Below the pieces are notes generated by a model. It did not search any database. It saw only the letters and a program-made list of their open reading frames with translations, and was not told the DNA's origin. The position numbers and the translations under genes were made by a program. Positions 1 through 6,290 of a stretch of 8,766 nt of DNA are shown piece by piece; positions within the stretch are counted from its first letter, which is position 1, and every line of letters starts with the position of its first letter. This DNA comes from B1SED10-75 sp964636865 (GTDB lineage Bacteria > Bacillota > Dethiobacteria > DTU022 > PWGO01): the NCBI GenBank assembly GCA_964636865.1, contig CAZWVJ010000049.1:1-8766 (forward strand). Reading direction: 5' to 3'.

Positions 1-833
1 AAAAGCCGCTTTAAACGGTTGTTACGATTAATAACCCGGCGGTAAAGGTCATTGAGATCGGAAGTAGCAAAACGCCCTCCATCTAATTGCACCATAGGCC
101 TTAAATCAGGAGATATAACCGGCATAACCTCCAGAATCATCCAACGGGTATCATTACCGGATTTACGGAAAGACTCCACAACTTCCAGGCGACGAATAGT
201 TTTAACTTTTCTCTGGCCCGAGGAGTTTTGCAAATCCTCGCGTAATTCCGTTGCCAATTCCTCCAGATCAATTTCCTCCAGGAGTTTCTTAATTGCTTCT
301 GCACCCATTTCGGCCTTAAAACCTTTACCCTCGTTGAAAAGAGCCGCATATTTTTCACGATATTCCCGGTAATCAGTTTCCGTCAAAAGTTGTTTTTTAC
401 TTAAATATGTTTCACCCGGGTCAATAACTACGTAAGCCGCAAAATACAATATTCTTTCCAGGGCACGGGGCGCTATATCCAGTAATAAGCCCAAACGGCT
501 GGGTATGCCCTTGAAATACCAAATATGGGAAACAGGCGCTGCCAGCTCAATGTGCCCCATTCTCTCCCGACGAACTTTTGCCCGTGTTACTTCCACGCCG
601 CAGCGATCGCACACTATACCCTTATAACGCACCCGCTTATACTTGCCGCAATGACATTCCCAGTCTTTGACCGGGCCAAAAATCTTCTCACAAAACAGCC
701 CCTCCCTTTCAGGTTTAAGAGTTCTGTAATTGATAGTTTCCGGTTTTTTTACCTCCCCGCGGGACCAACCTCTTACCTGTTCAGGAGAAGCAAGGCCAAT
801 TCTTAAGGTGTCAAAATTGTTTATATCTAACAA
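1..833 (-). CDS. rpoC: RNA polymerase beta' subunit, N-terminal part (runs off the window)
   Basis: This is the first 277 codons of the beta' subunit, which with beta forms the catalytic core of RNA polymerase. The translation starts LLDINNFDTLRIGLASPEQV and continues through GEVKKPETINYRTLKPE, matching the beta' clamp. The N-terminal zinc-binding site is complete, with Cys60 and Cys62 (ECHCGKYK) and Cys75 and Cys78 (CDRCGVEV). The end inside the window reads QLDGGRFATSDLNDLYRRVI, just upstream of where the lid and rudder would lie. The active-site NADFDGD motif is outside the window. The start is TTG at 831-833: the codon just before it is an in-frame TAA, so no earlier start exists, and AAAAGGAGTG (841-850) is well placed. 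It lies 161 bases after rpoB, probably co-transcribed with it. No frameshift or missing key residue is seen. Confidence 0.97.
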   Translation of the reverse strand, partial: MLDINNFDTLRIGLASPEQVRGWSRGEVKKPETINYRTLKPEREGLFCEKIFGPVKDWECHCGKYKRVRYKGIVCDRCGVEVTRAKVRRERMGHIELAAPVSHIWYFKGIPSRLGLLLDIAPRALERILYFAAYVVIDPGETYLSKKQLLTETDYREYREKYAALFNEGKGFKAEMGAEAIKKLLEEIDLEELATELREDLQNSSGQRKVKTIRRLEVVESFRKSGNDTRWMILEVMPVISPDLRPMVQLDGGRFATSDLNDLYRRVINRNNRLKRL

Positions 834-840
834 TTAATAA

Positions 841-850
841 CACTCCTTTT
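841..850 (-). promoter_or_regulatory. Ribosome-binding site of rpoC, fixing a TTG start
   Basis: The minus strand reads AAAAGGAGTG, with nine bases between GGAG and the TTG codon at 831-833. Together with the in-frame TAA directly before the TTG, this settles the start of rpoC. Confidence 0.8.
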
Positions 851-891
851 AAATAAATTTTTTATTCTCAAACATCCTCAAACTTAGAATG

Positions 892-920
892 CTTATAATT
901 ATTTCATCATATAAGCTCAA
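892..920 (-). promoter_or_regulatory. Candidate secondary promoter upstream of rpoC
   Basis: In the 161-base rpoB-rpoC gap the minus strand has TTGAGC (915-920, 4 of 6 to the sigma-A -35 box), a 17-base spacer, and TATAAG (892-897, 5 of 6 to the -10 box). A start near 885 would give rpoC a short leader of about 50 bases. The gap is very A+T-rich, so a chance match is possible. A 7-bp dyad, GCTTATA/TATAAGC (891-916), overlaps the -10 box and the spacer. It could be an operator, an RNA hairpin or nothing. rpoC is normally transcribed from the rpoB promoter. Confidence 0.3.
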
Positions 921-994
921 TATCACTTGAAATAAATTGCTTTACCTGCTGTTTTTCGTTGCTTGCAAGTCTATCTAAATTTTTACCTATACCT

Positions 995-3900
995 TTATTC
1001 CAGATCTTCTTCTTCAATTGATTTATCCTGCATATCAGGTAAATTTGAGGAAAACTCTTCAGAGCTCTCGGTTGCTTCCAATCTTTCTTCCGAGCCCGTT
1101 TTGGAATTTTCCTTTACCTCTTTATTCTCTCTGCCTTCCACAGAATATGTTTCCTCCGATGGTTCACCTTCAGGAAAACTTTCCCCTTCCTCTAAAGTTT
1201 CTTCTTCATCTTCTGTTGAAGGTTGTCTTTTTTTAATCGTTCCTCCCTTACTGCCTTCTTTATCTGCTTCAGTTCCTTCAATATTTATTTCTTCCAGTTC
1301 TTCGTAATCAACATCTTCTTCCCCTTCCTTTATTTCCACCTCTTGAGCTTCTTCACTAAGAACTTTGACGTCTAAGCAAAGGCTCTGCAATTCTTTAACC
1401 AAAACTTTGAAAGATTCGGGCACACCCGGTTCAGGTATATTTTCTCCTTTAACTATTGATTCATAAGCTTTGACCCTACCTACAACATCATCAGATTTTA
1501 AAGTTAATATTTCCTGCAATGTATATGCAGCCCCATACGCTTCCAGAGCCCAAACTTCCATTTCACCGAATCTCTGCCCACCAAACTGTGCTTTTCCACC
1601 TAAAGGCTGTTGGGTAACCAAAGAATAAGGTCCGGTAGACCGAGCATGAATCTTATCGTCTACTAAATGAGCCAACTTGAGCATATATATGTAACCTACA
1701 GTAACACGTTCATCGAAGGGTTCTCCCGTTCTTCCATCATAAAGAGTTGTTTTACCGTCCCGACTATGTTGGGCTTCTTCCAGAGCAGAAAAAGCATCTT
1801 CTTCATTGGCACCGTCAAAAACCGGGGAAGATATATGTATGCCCAAACTTTTAGCAGCCATGCCCAGGTGAGCTTCCAACACCTGTCCGATATTCATTCT
1901 GGAAGGAACCCCTAAGGGATTCAAAACTATATCCAGCGGCGTCCCATCCGGTAAAAAGGGCATATCCTCTTCCGGTAAAATACGGGCTATAACCCCTTTA
2001 TTTCCATGCCGACCTGCCATTTTGTCACCTTCGGATATCTTCCGCTTTTGGGCAATATAAACTCTTACCAATTTATTTACCCCGGGTGAAAGCTCATCCT
2101 GGTCTTCCCGATTAAAAACTTTCACATCTACAATGATCCCCGATTCTCCATGAGGAACTTTTAAGGAAGTATCCCTCACTTCCCGGGCCTTTTCGCCAAA
2201 AATGGCTCGCAATAATCTTTCCTCCGCGGTAAGCTCCGTTTCTCCTTTGGGTGTTACTTTGCCTACTAAAATATCGCCGGCTCTTACTTCCGCACCAATA
2301 CGGATAATTCCCCTTTCATCGAGATCACGGAGCGCGTCATCGCCAACATTAGGTATATCTCGTGTAATCTCTTCCGGGCCTAGCTTGGTATCCCGTGCTT
2401 CTGCTTCATATTCTTCAATGTGTACAGAAGTAAAAACATCATCTTTAACCAATCTTTCACTTATAAGAATAGCATCTTCAAAATTATACCCTTCCCACGG
2501 AAGGAAAGCTGCCAAAACATTTTTTCCTAAAGCTAATTCTCCCATATCGGTACAAGGTCCGTCCGCAAGAACTTCTCCTTCTTCTATCTTTTGACCGATA
2601 TTTACCACCGGCCTTTGGTTCATACAAGTACCCTGGTTGGATCTTTTAAACTTCTGAAGTTTATAAGTATCACATCCATTTCCGGCAGAAACATCCACGG
2701 AAAAAATTTCTCCCGTTCGGCCATTAATAATTCGATCGGATTTATCTGAACCATCATCACGTTTAATCGTAATTTCATCAGCGGTTAAATTAACGACTTC
2801 ACCGTTACTTTTAGCCATTACCATTACCCAGGTATCACCGGCTACTTTATCTTCCATTCCCGTCCCTATAAGCGGTGCCTCTGAACGCAAAAGAGGAACG
2901 CCCTGGCGCTGCATGTTAGCTCCCATAAGAGCTCGATTGGCATCATCATTTTCTAGAAAAGGAATAAGAGCAGTAGCAACACTAACTAATTGCTTGGGAG
3001 AAACATCAATATAATCAATTTCTTCAGGGGCTCTAATTACTGCTTCGTGTTGATAACGACAAATAACCCGGTTATTTTCAAAATAACCATTTTCATCAAT
3101 TTTCGCATTAGCCTGAGCAATCACGTAGTAATCTTCATCGTCTGCGGTTAGCAATTTTATTTCATTTGTTACCCGTTTCTTCTTTTTATCTACTTTCCGA
3201 TAAGGTGTTTCAATAAAACCATATTCATTTATACGGGCATAGGTACTTAAAGAACCGATTAACCCGATATTTGGCCCTTCAGGTGTCTCAATAGGGCACA
3301 TTCTACCATAATGGGAGTGGTGAACGTCTCTCACTTCAAAGCCAGCTCTTTCTCTGCTCAAGCCACCGGGGCCAAGCGCACTTAACCTGCGTTTGTGAGT
3401 TAATTCTGCCAATGGATTAGTTTGATCCATAAACTGAGAAAGCTGACTACTGCCAAAAAACTCTTTAATAGCTGCAATTACAGGGCGAATATTAATAAGA
3501 GCCTGTGGAGTGATTGCCTCTATATCCTGAATAGTCATACGTTCTTTAATAACTCTTTCCATACGGGAAAGGCCTATGCGAAACTGATTTTGCAAAAGCT
3601 CTCCCACGCTTCTTAAACGTCGGTTTCCAAGATGATCAATATCATCTATCCATCCAACACCATCCATAACATTAAGAAGATAATTAATGGTGGCTATAAT
3701 ATCCTCAGGATATAATGCTTTAAATTTATTATCTTCTTCCGGATAAAAAGGTTTTTGTTTATCCCCATTTTCCACATAAAATACCTTTTTTTCGGCATCA
3801 TTCAGTTCATTGCACCTTACCAAAAATTCTTTGTCTTTATCTTGAATTTTTAATTTATTAATGCCTGCTTTTTCTATTTTTTCATATAGATTTTCGTCAA

Positions 3901-4825
3901 CTATTGCTTGGGAAGAGGCTATTTTTTTTCCGTTTTGAGGATTCTTCAAAGGTTCTGCCAATTTTTGATGCATAATCCTTTGTTTTAATGAAAGTTTTTT
4001 GTTAGCTTTATAACGCCCTACAATAGCAAAATCATATCTTTTGGGATCATAAAACAATGACCTGAATAAACTTCGGGCATTTTCTTTATTAAGAGGTTCT
4101 CCGGGCCTTAATTTTTTATATATTTCCAAAAGCCCGTCTTCGTGAGACTCTGTATGATCCTTCTCTAAAATGTTTTGAACGCGTGAATCATGATCAAACA
4201 AATCCAGTATTTCTTCTCTGTTTTCATATCCAATAGCTTTTAATAAAACAGTTACAGGAATTTTACGGGTTCGATCAACCCGGACATATATATTTTCATA
4301 AACATCTGTTTCAAACTCGAGCCACGCCCCGCGATTAGGCATTATAGTAGCCTTAAATAACTCTTTTCCGCTAACGTCAAGGGAACTGCTAAAATATACC
4401 CCGGGGGAACGTACTAACTGACTAACAATTACCCTTTCCGCCCCGTTAATAATAAAAGTACCATTTTCCGTCATTTTGGGCAAATCACCCATAAATACTT
4501 CTTGTTCTTTAACTTCCCCCGTTTCTTTGTTAATCAGCCGGAGCTTTACTCTTAACGGAACAGAATAAGTGGTGTCTTTTTCTTTGCAATCTTCCACAGA
4601 ATAATTGGGGTCTCCGATGCTATAATCCACAAACTCCATAACCAGGTTTTCGGTAAAATCTTTAATGGGCGAAATATCACTAAATGTTTCGTAGATTCCT
4701 TCGTTTAAAAACCAATCATAGGATTTGCGCTGTACTTCTATAAGATTAGGCAAACCCATCGCTTCCTTTAATCTGGCATAACTGCGCCTTTTTCTTTTAC
4801 CGGATATAACTTCACTGTGCTCCAA
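995..4825 (-). CDS. rpoB: RNA polymerase beta subunit with long acidic C-terminal tail
   Basis: The product has 1276 residues and is the beta subunit of DNA-directed RNA polymerase, forming one side of the active-site cleft. The N-terminus (RKRRSYARLKEAMGLPNLIEVQ) and the protrusion/lobe region are ordinary for Bacillota. The rifampicin pocket is at about residues 458-484, with Gln464, Asp467, His477, Arg480, Ser482 and Leu484 matching the sensitive E. coli residues 513, 516, 526, 529, 531 and 533. The catalytic-centre lysines are Lys935 and Lys943 in GDKMAGRHGNKG. The clamp-side C-terminal region with QRFGEMEVWALEAYGAA is complete. After about residue 1159 comes a 117-residue tail with 37 Glu and 7 Asp, longer than the roughly 50-residue acidic tail I recall for Bacillus. 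The start is TTG, preceded by AAGGGGTGA. It has its own promoter at 5067-5095 and a long leader. Confidence 0.98.
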   Translation of the reverse strand: MEHSEVISGKRKRRSYARLKEAMGLPNLIEVQRKSYDWFLNEGIYETFSDISPIKDFTENLVMEFVDYSIGDPNYSVEDCKEKDTTYSVPLRVKLRLINKETGEVKEQEVFMGDLPKMTENGTFIINGAERVIVSQLVRSPGVYFSSSLDVSGKELFKATIMPNRGAWLEFETDVYENIYVRVDRTRKIPVTVLLKAIGYENREEILDLFDHDSRVQNILEKDHTESHEDGLLEIYKKLRPGEPLNKENARSLFRSLFYDPKRYDFAIVGRYKANKKLSLKQRIMHQKLAEPLKNPQNGKKIASSQAIVDENLYEKIEKAGINKLKIQDKDKEFLVRCNELNDAEKKVFYVENGDKQKPFYPEEDNKFKALYPEDIIATINYLLNVMDGVGWIDDIDHLGNRRLRSVGELLQNQFRIGLSRMERVIKERMTIQDIEAITPQALINIRPVIAAIKEFFGSSQLSQFMDQTNPLAELTHKRRLSALGPGGLSRERAGFEVRDVHHSHYGRMCPIETPEGPNIGLIGSLSTYARINEYGFIETPYRKVDKKKKRVTNEIKLLTADDEDYYVIAQANAKIDENGYFENNRVICRYQHEAVIRAPEEIDYIDVSPKQLVSVATALIPFLENDDANRALMGANMQRQGVPLLRSEAPLIGTGMEDKVAGDTWVMVMAKSNGEVVNLTADEITIKRDDGSDKSDRIINGRTGEIFSVDVSAGNGCDTYKLQKFKRSNQGTCMNQRPVVNIGQKIEEGEVLADGPCTDMGELALGKNVLAAFLPWEGYNFEDAILISERLVKDDVFTSVHIEEYEAEARDTKLGPEEITRDIPNVGDDALRDLDERGIIRIGAEVRAGDILVGKVTPKGETELTAEERLLRAIFGEKAREVRDTSLKVPHGESGIIVDVKVFNREDQDELSPGVNKLVRVYIAQKRKISEGDKMAGRHGNKGVIARILPEEDMPFLPDGTPLDIVLNPLGVPSRMNIGQVLEAHLGMAAKSLGIHISSPVFDGANEEDAFSALEEAQHSRDGKTTLYDGRTGEPFDERVTVGYIYMLKLAHLVDDKIHARSTGPYSLVTQQPLGGKAQFGGQRFGEMEVWALEAYGAAYTLQEILTLKSDDVVGRVKAYESIVKGENIPEPGVPESFKVLVKELQSLCLDVKVLSEEAQEVEIKEGEEDVDYEELEEINIEGTEADKEGSKGGTIKKRQPSTEDEEETLEEGESFPEGEPSEETYSVEGRENKEVKENSKTGSEERLEATESSEEFSSNLPDMQDKSIEEEDLE

Positions 4826-4829
4826 AAAA

Positions 4830-4839
4830 TCACCCCTTG
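4830..4839 (-). promoter_or_regulatory. Ribosome-binding site of rpoB, supporting a TTG start
   Basis: The minus strand reads CAAGGGGTGA, with seven bases between GGGG and the TTG at 4823-4825. No ATG lies near it in frame, and the protein from this TTG begins as beta subunits usually do, a short variable stretch before RRSYARL. Confidence 0.75.
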
Positions 4840-5060
4840 CAAAAATTGTTATTAATAAGTTAAAATAAATTAACTAAAATTTATTGGAAATATTAAATAC
4901 TAGTAATAAGCTAACTAATTTAACGCTAAAAGCATATTTCTTCCAAGGGAACAAACAATTAATGTGATCTAAGTTTTGTCGGGCATGTACAATTCTAAAC
5001 TCTTACTTAAAAAGCTATAAAAACTAGAAAGTTATTCAAAAACGATTTTTTTACAAGCAT
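4840..5060 (-). promoter_or_regulatory. Long A+T-rich 5' leader of rpoB
   Basis: Between the predicted transcription start near 5060 and the rpoB Shine-Dalgarno lie about 220 bases with no conserved gene. This is most of the 339-base rplL-rpoB gap. The leader is strikingly A+T-rich. I see only weak dyads: TACTAGTA at 4898-4905, AGTTAA/TTAACT at 4858-4875, and a small TTCC/GGAA hairpin near 4940-4950. A 17-codon ORF starts at its 5' end (see the entry at 5007-5060). I recognise no riboswitch, T-box or ribosomal-protein binding site here. Confidence 0.5.
5007..5060 (-). CDS. Possible leaderless 17-residue leader peptide before rpoB
   Basis: The minus strand encodes MLVKKSFLNNFLVFIAF and then TAA. 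The A of its ATG is at 5060, seven bases past the last base of the -10 box (5067), which is where transcription would be expected to begin. The mRNA would then start with AUG and the ORF would be leaderless; no Shine-Dalgarno precedes it. The peptide has two lysines followed by a hydrophobic run, which suggests a membrane-interacting peptide if it is made at all. It resembles no family known to me. In such A+T-rich DNA a short ORF like this is easily accidental. Confidence 0.2.
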   Translation of the reverse strand: MLVKKSFLNNFLVFIAF

Positions 5061-5066
5061 TTAAAT

Positions 5067-5095
5067 ATATTATCATACAGAGTTTTTTATGTCAA
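5067..5095 (-). promoter_or_regulatory. Strong sigma-A promoter of rpoB-rpoC
   Basis: The minus strand has a perfect TTGACA (5090-5095), a 17-base spacer, and TAATAT (5067-5072, 4 of 6) with TGA directly before it, giving an extended -10. The predicted start is about 5060. Only one base separates the -35 box from the stem of the rplL terminator. This gives rpoBC a start independent of the stalk-protein operon. Confidence 0.8.
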
Positions 5096-5096
5096 T

Positions 5097-5125
5097 AAAA
5101 AGCGGCTAACTTTTAGCCGCTTTTT
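5097..5125 (-). terminator. Intrinsic terminator after rplL
   Basis: A perfect 13-bp inverted repeat, AAAAAGCGGCTAA and TTAGCCGCTTTTT, is separated by three bases. On the minus strand the descending arm ends in TTTTTATT, giving the usual U-rich tail. It lies 39 bases past the rplL stop. Because the stem carries A-runs at one side and T-runs at the other, it would also work on the plus strand, though no plus-strand gene needs it. Confidence 0.92.
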
Positions 5126-5164
5126 ATTTGCTCCATGTAAAATTATATTTTTTGCAATCCACAT

Positions 5165-5548
5165 TTACTTAAGTTCTACAGTTCCTCCAGCCTCTTCAAT
5201 TTTTTCTTTAATAGTTTCTCCTTCTTCCTTGCTTACCTGTTCTTTTATGGGCTTGGGCAATTCATCAACAAAAGCCTTAGCCTCTTTTAAACCTAAATCA
5301 GCAATCTCTCTTACTACTTTGATAACCTGTATTTTCTTTTCACCGGGATCGGTAAGGACTACATCAAATTCTGTTTGTTCTTCTGCAGATTCAGCTGCTT
5401 CTTCGCCTCCACCTGCTGCCGGCGCTGCCGCTGCAACTGGAGCTGAAGCAGAAACTCCAAATTCTTCTTCCAATGATTTTACCAGTTCAGATAACTCTAA
5501 AACAGTCATGCCTTTCACAATTTCCATAACATCTTCAACTTTGGACAT
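5165..5548 (-). CDS. rplL: 50S ribosomal protein L7/L12
   Basis: The 127-residue protein is the flexible stalk protein that recruits translation factors to the ribosome; dimers bind the C-terminal helix of L10. The N-terminal dimerisation domain (about 1-33, MSKVEDVMEIVKGMTVLEL) is followed by an Ala/Gly/Glu-rich hinge (about 34-57). The C-terminal factor-binding domain (about 58-127) contains EFDVVLTDPGEKKIQVIKVVR, then GLKEAKAFVDELPKPIKE and AGGTVELK at the end. The length is normal for the family. The start has AAAGGAGG at optimal distance, among the best sites in the window, as expected for a protein present in several copies per ribosome. It is 54 bases after rplJ and is the last gene before the terminator. 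Confidence 0.98.
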   Translation of the reverse strand: MSKVEDVMEIVKGMTVLELSELVKSLEEEFGVSASAPVAAAAPAAGGGEEAAESAEEQTEFDVVLTDPGEKKIQVIKVVREIADLGLKEAKAFVDELPKPIKEQVSKEEGETIKEKIEEAGGTVELK

Positions 5549-5587
5549 TATTAAAAATCCTCCTTTATATTTACTTAATATTTTTCA

Positions 5588-5610
5588 TTTCATAAAAATG
5601 AATTATGAAA
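5588..5610 (-). promoter_or_regulatory. A+T-rich hairpin across the rplJ stop codon
   Basis: TTTCATAA and TTATGAAA form a perfect 8-bp inverted repeat around a seven-base loop. One arm covers the rplJ stop codon. With one G-C pair it is weak and has no proper U-tract. It could mark an RNA-processing or translational-coupling site between rplJ and rplL, but chance is equally likely. Confidence 0.2.
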
Positions 5611-6127
5611 CTTCTTTCTCCTGACGAATATTGTCCAAAACATAAACTAATTTATTAATGTTGCCTTCTAACGCCGTTGCTAAGCCACGTATGGGAGCTT
5701 GAAAAGCCCCACATAGTTTTGCCAAAAGCACATCCTTTGGTGGTATGGTCCCCAAGGCCTCGATCTCTTTAATATCCAACATCTTACCATCAAGCAGGCC
5801 TCCTTTAATAGAAAGATTATCTGTTTCTTTAGCCCACTTTAACAAAACTTTGGTTGGTTCTACCGGGTCATCACTGCCAAAAGCTATAGCAGTAGGACCT
5901 TCAAGATAAGGATGAAGGGATTCTAAACCAACTTCTTGAGCAGCGCGTTTGGTTAAAGTATTCTTAACAACTCTATACTTACAATCTTTATCCTTTAATT
6001 CGTGGCGCAAATTGCTAATTTCACCTACATCCAAGCCCCGGTAATTTGTTAAAAGAATTAACTTTGCATTTTGCATATCGGTAGCGATTTCTTTTACCTT
6101 CTCTTGCTTTTGTGCCCGGGTTATCAT
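5603..6127 (-). CDS. rplJ: 50S ribosomal protein L10
   Basis: The 174-residue protein is the base of the L7/L12 stalk; its N-terminal domain binds 23S rRNA near L11 and its C-terminal helix carries the L7/L12 dimers. Family features seen are KLILLTNYRGLDVGEISNLR near the N-terminus, YRVVKNTLTKRAA, and the C-terminal region FQAPIRGLATALEGNINKLVYVLDNI, followed by a short charged end. The start ATG has GGGGAGGTG upstream with about eleven bases of spacing. The gene is preceded by an L10 leader and attenuator, so the protein, complexed with L12, would repress its own expression. Length and sequence are ordinary. Confidence 0.98.
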   Translation of the reverse strand: MITRAQKQEKVKEIATDMQNAKLILLTNYRGLDVGEISNLRHELKDKDCKYRVVKNTLTKRAAQEVGLESLHPYLEGPTAIAFGSDDPVEPTKVLLKWAKETDNLSIKGGLLDGKMLDIKEIEALGTIPPKDVLLAKLCGAFQAPIRGLATALEGNINKLVYVLDNIRQEKEVS

Positions 6128-6148
6128 CCTCTTTTACACCTCCCCACT

Positions 6149-6180
6149 AAAAATAAAATACCTCCGCAGACACACGGAAG
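6149..6180 (-). terminator. Attenuator terminator of the rplJL leader
   Basis: CTTCCG (6175-6180) pairs with CGGAGG (6161-6166), including one G-U pair, around an eight-base loop. TATTTTATTTTT (6149-6160) follows as a U-rich tract. The descending arm and the loop overlap TGTCTGCGG, the 3' half of the long-range leader stem, so the two structures exclude each other. That is the layout of a transcription attenuator, as described for the B. subtilis rplJL leader, where L10-L12 promotes termination. Confidence 0.7.
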
Positions 6181-6250
6181 CACTTTTAAAAGAACCTCGG
6201 CAGGCGACGCATCATACGTTCTTTAAGTAGATACACCTGCTGTCTACGGT
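6161..6250 (-). promoter_or_regulatory. L10 leader (autoregulatory mRNA structure)
   Basis: The minus strand shows the hallmark segments of the Bacillota L10 leader: ACCGTAGACAGCAGGTG at the 5' end, CCTGCCGAGGT in the middle, and TGTCTGCGGAGG at the 3' end. A 9-bp long-range stem joins CCGTAGACA (6241-6249) to TGTCTGCGG (6164-6172), with one U-G pair. An inner stem joins GCAGG (6236-6240) to CCTGC (6200-6204). In the known family the L10-L12 complex binds this RNA and reduces expression of rplJ and rplL. It lies in the 163-base gap between rplA and rplJ, as expected. Confidence 0.9.
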
Positions 6251-6290
6251 GAAATCGATTTTTTTATATTTGTTATGTTAAGCAGCTTGA

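Noticed and set aside
1..14. Similarity of AAAGCCGCTTT in rpoC to the stem of the rplL terminator
   Set aside because: The shared stretch is too short and lies in conserved coding sequence; it is not a repeat element.
137..358. Minus-strand open frame in a different phase from rpoC
   Set aside because: It overlaps the conserved rpoC reading frame, which continues without a stop to position 3.
52..372. Open frame on the plus strand at the window start
   Set aside because: It lies fully inside rpoC on the other strand, where the rpoC frame is clearly conserved.
859..884. Direct repeat TTTGAG twice before rpoC
   Set aside because: A 7-base repeat (GTTTGAG) with three bases between is not significant in this composition.
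963..1307. Open frame on the plus strand, opposite the rpoB tail, giving a Ser-rich protein
   Set aside because: It is the antisense of GAA/GAG-rich codons (TTC/TCT/CTC), with no ribosome-binding site or recognisable domain.
4864..4870. NusG pause motifs (TTNTTT) in the rpoB leader, the rplJ attenuator tail and the rpoC leader
   Set aside because: The motif occurs by chance often in such T-rich leaders, so sequence alone does not support a pause site.
6251..6290. Promoter for rplJ upstream of the L10 leader
   Set aside because: A TATAAA is present but no matching -35 box lies at 16-18 bases, so the match is as expected by chance.
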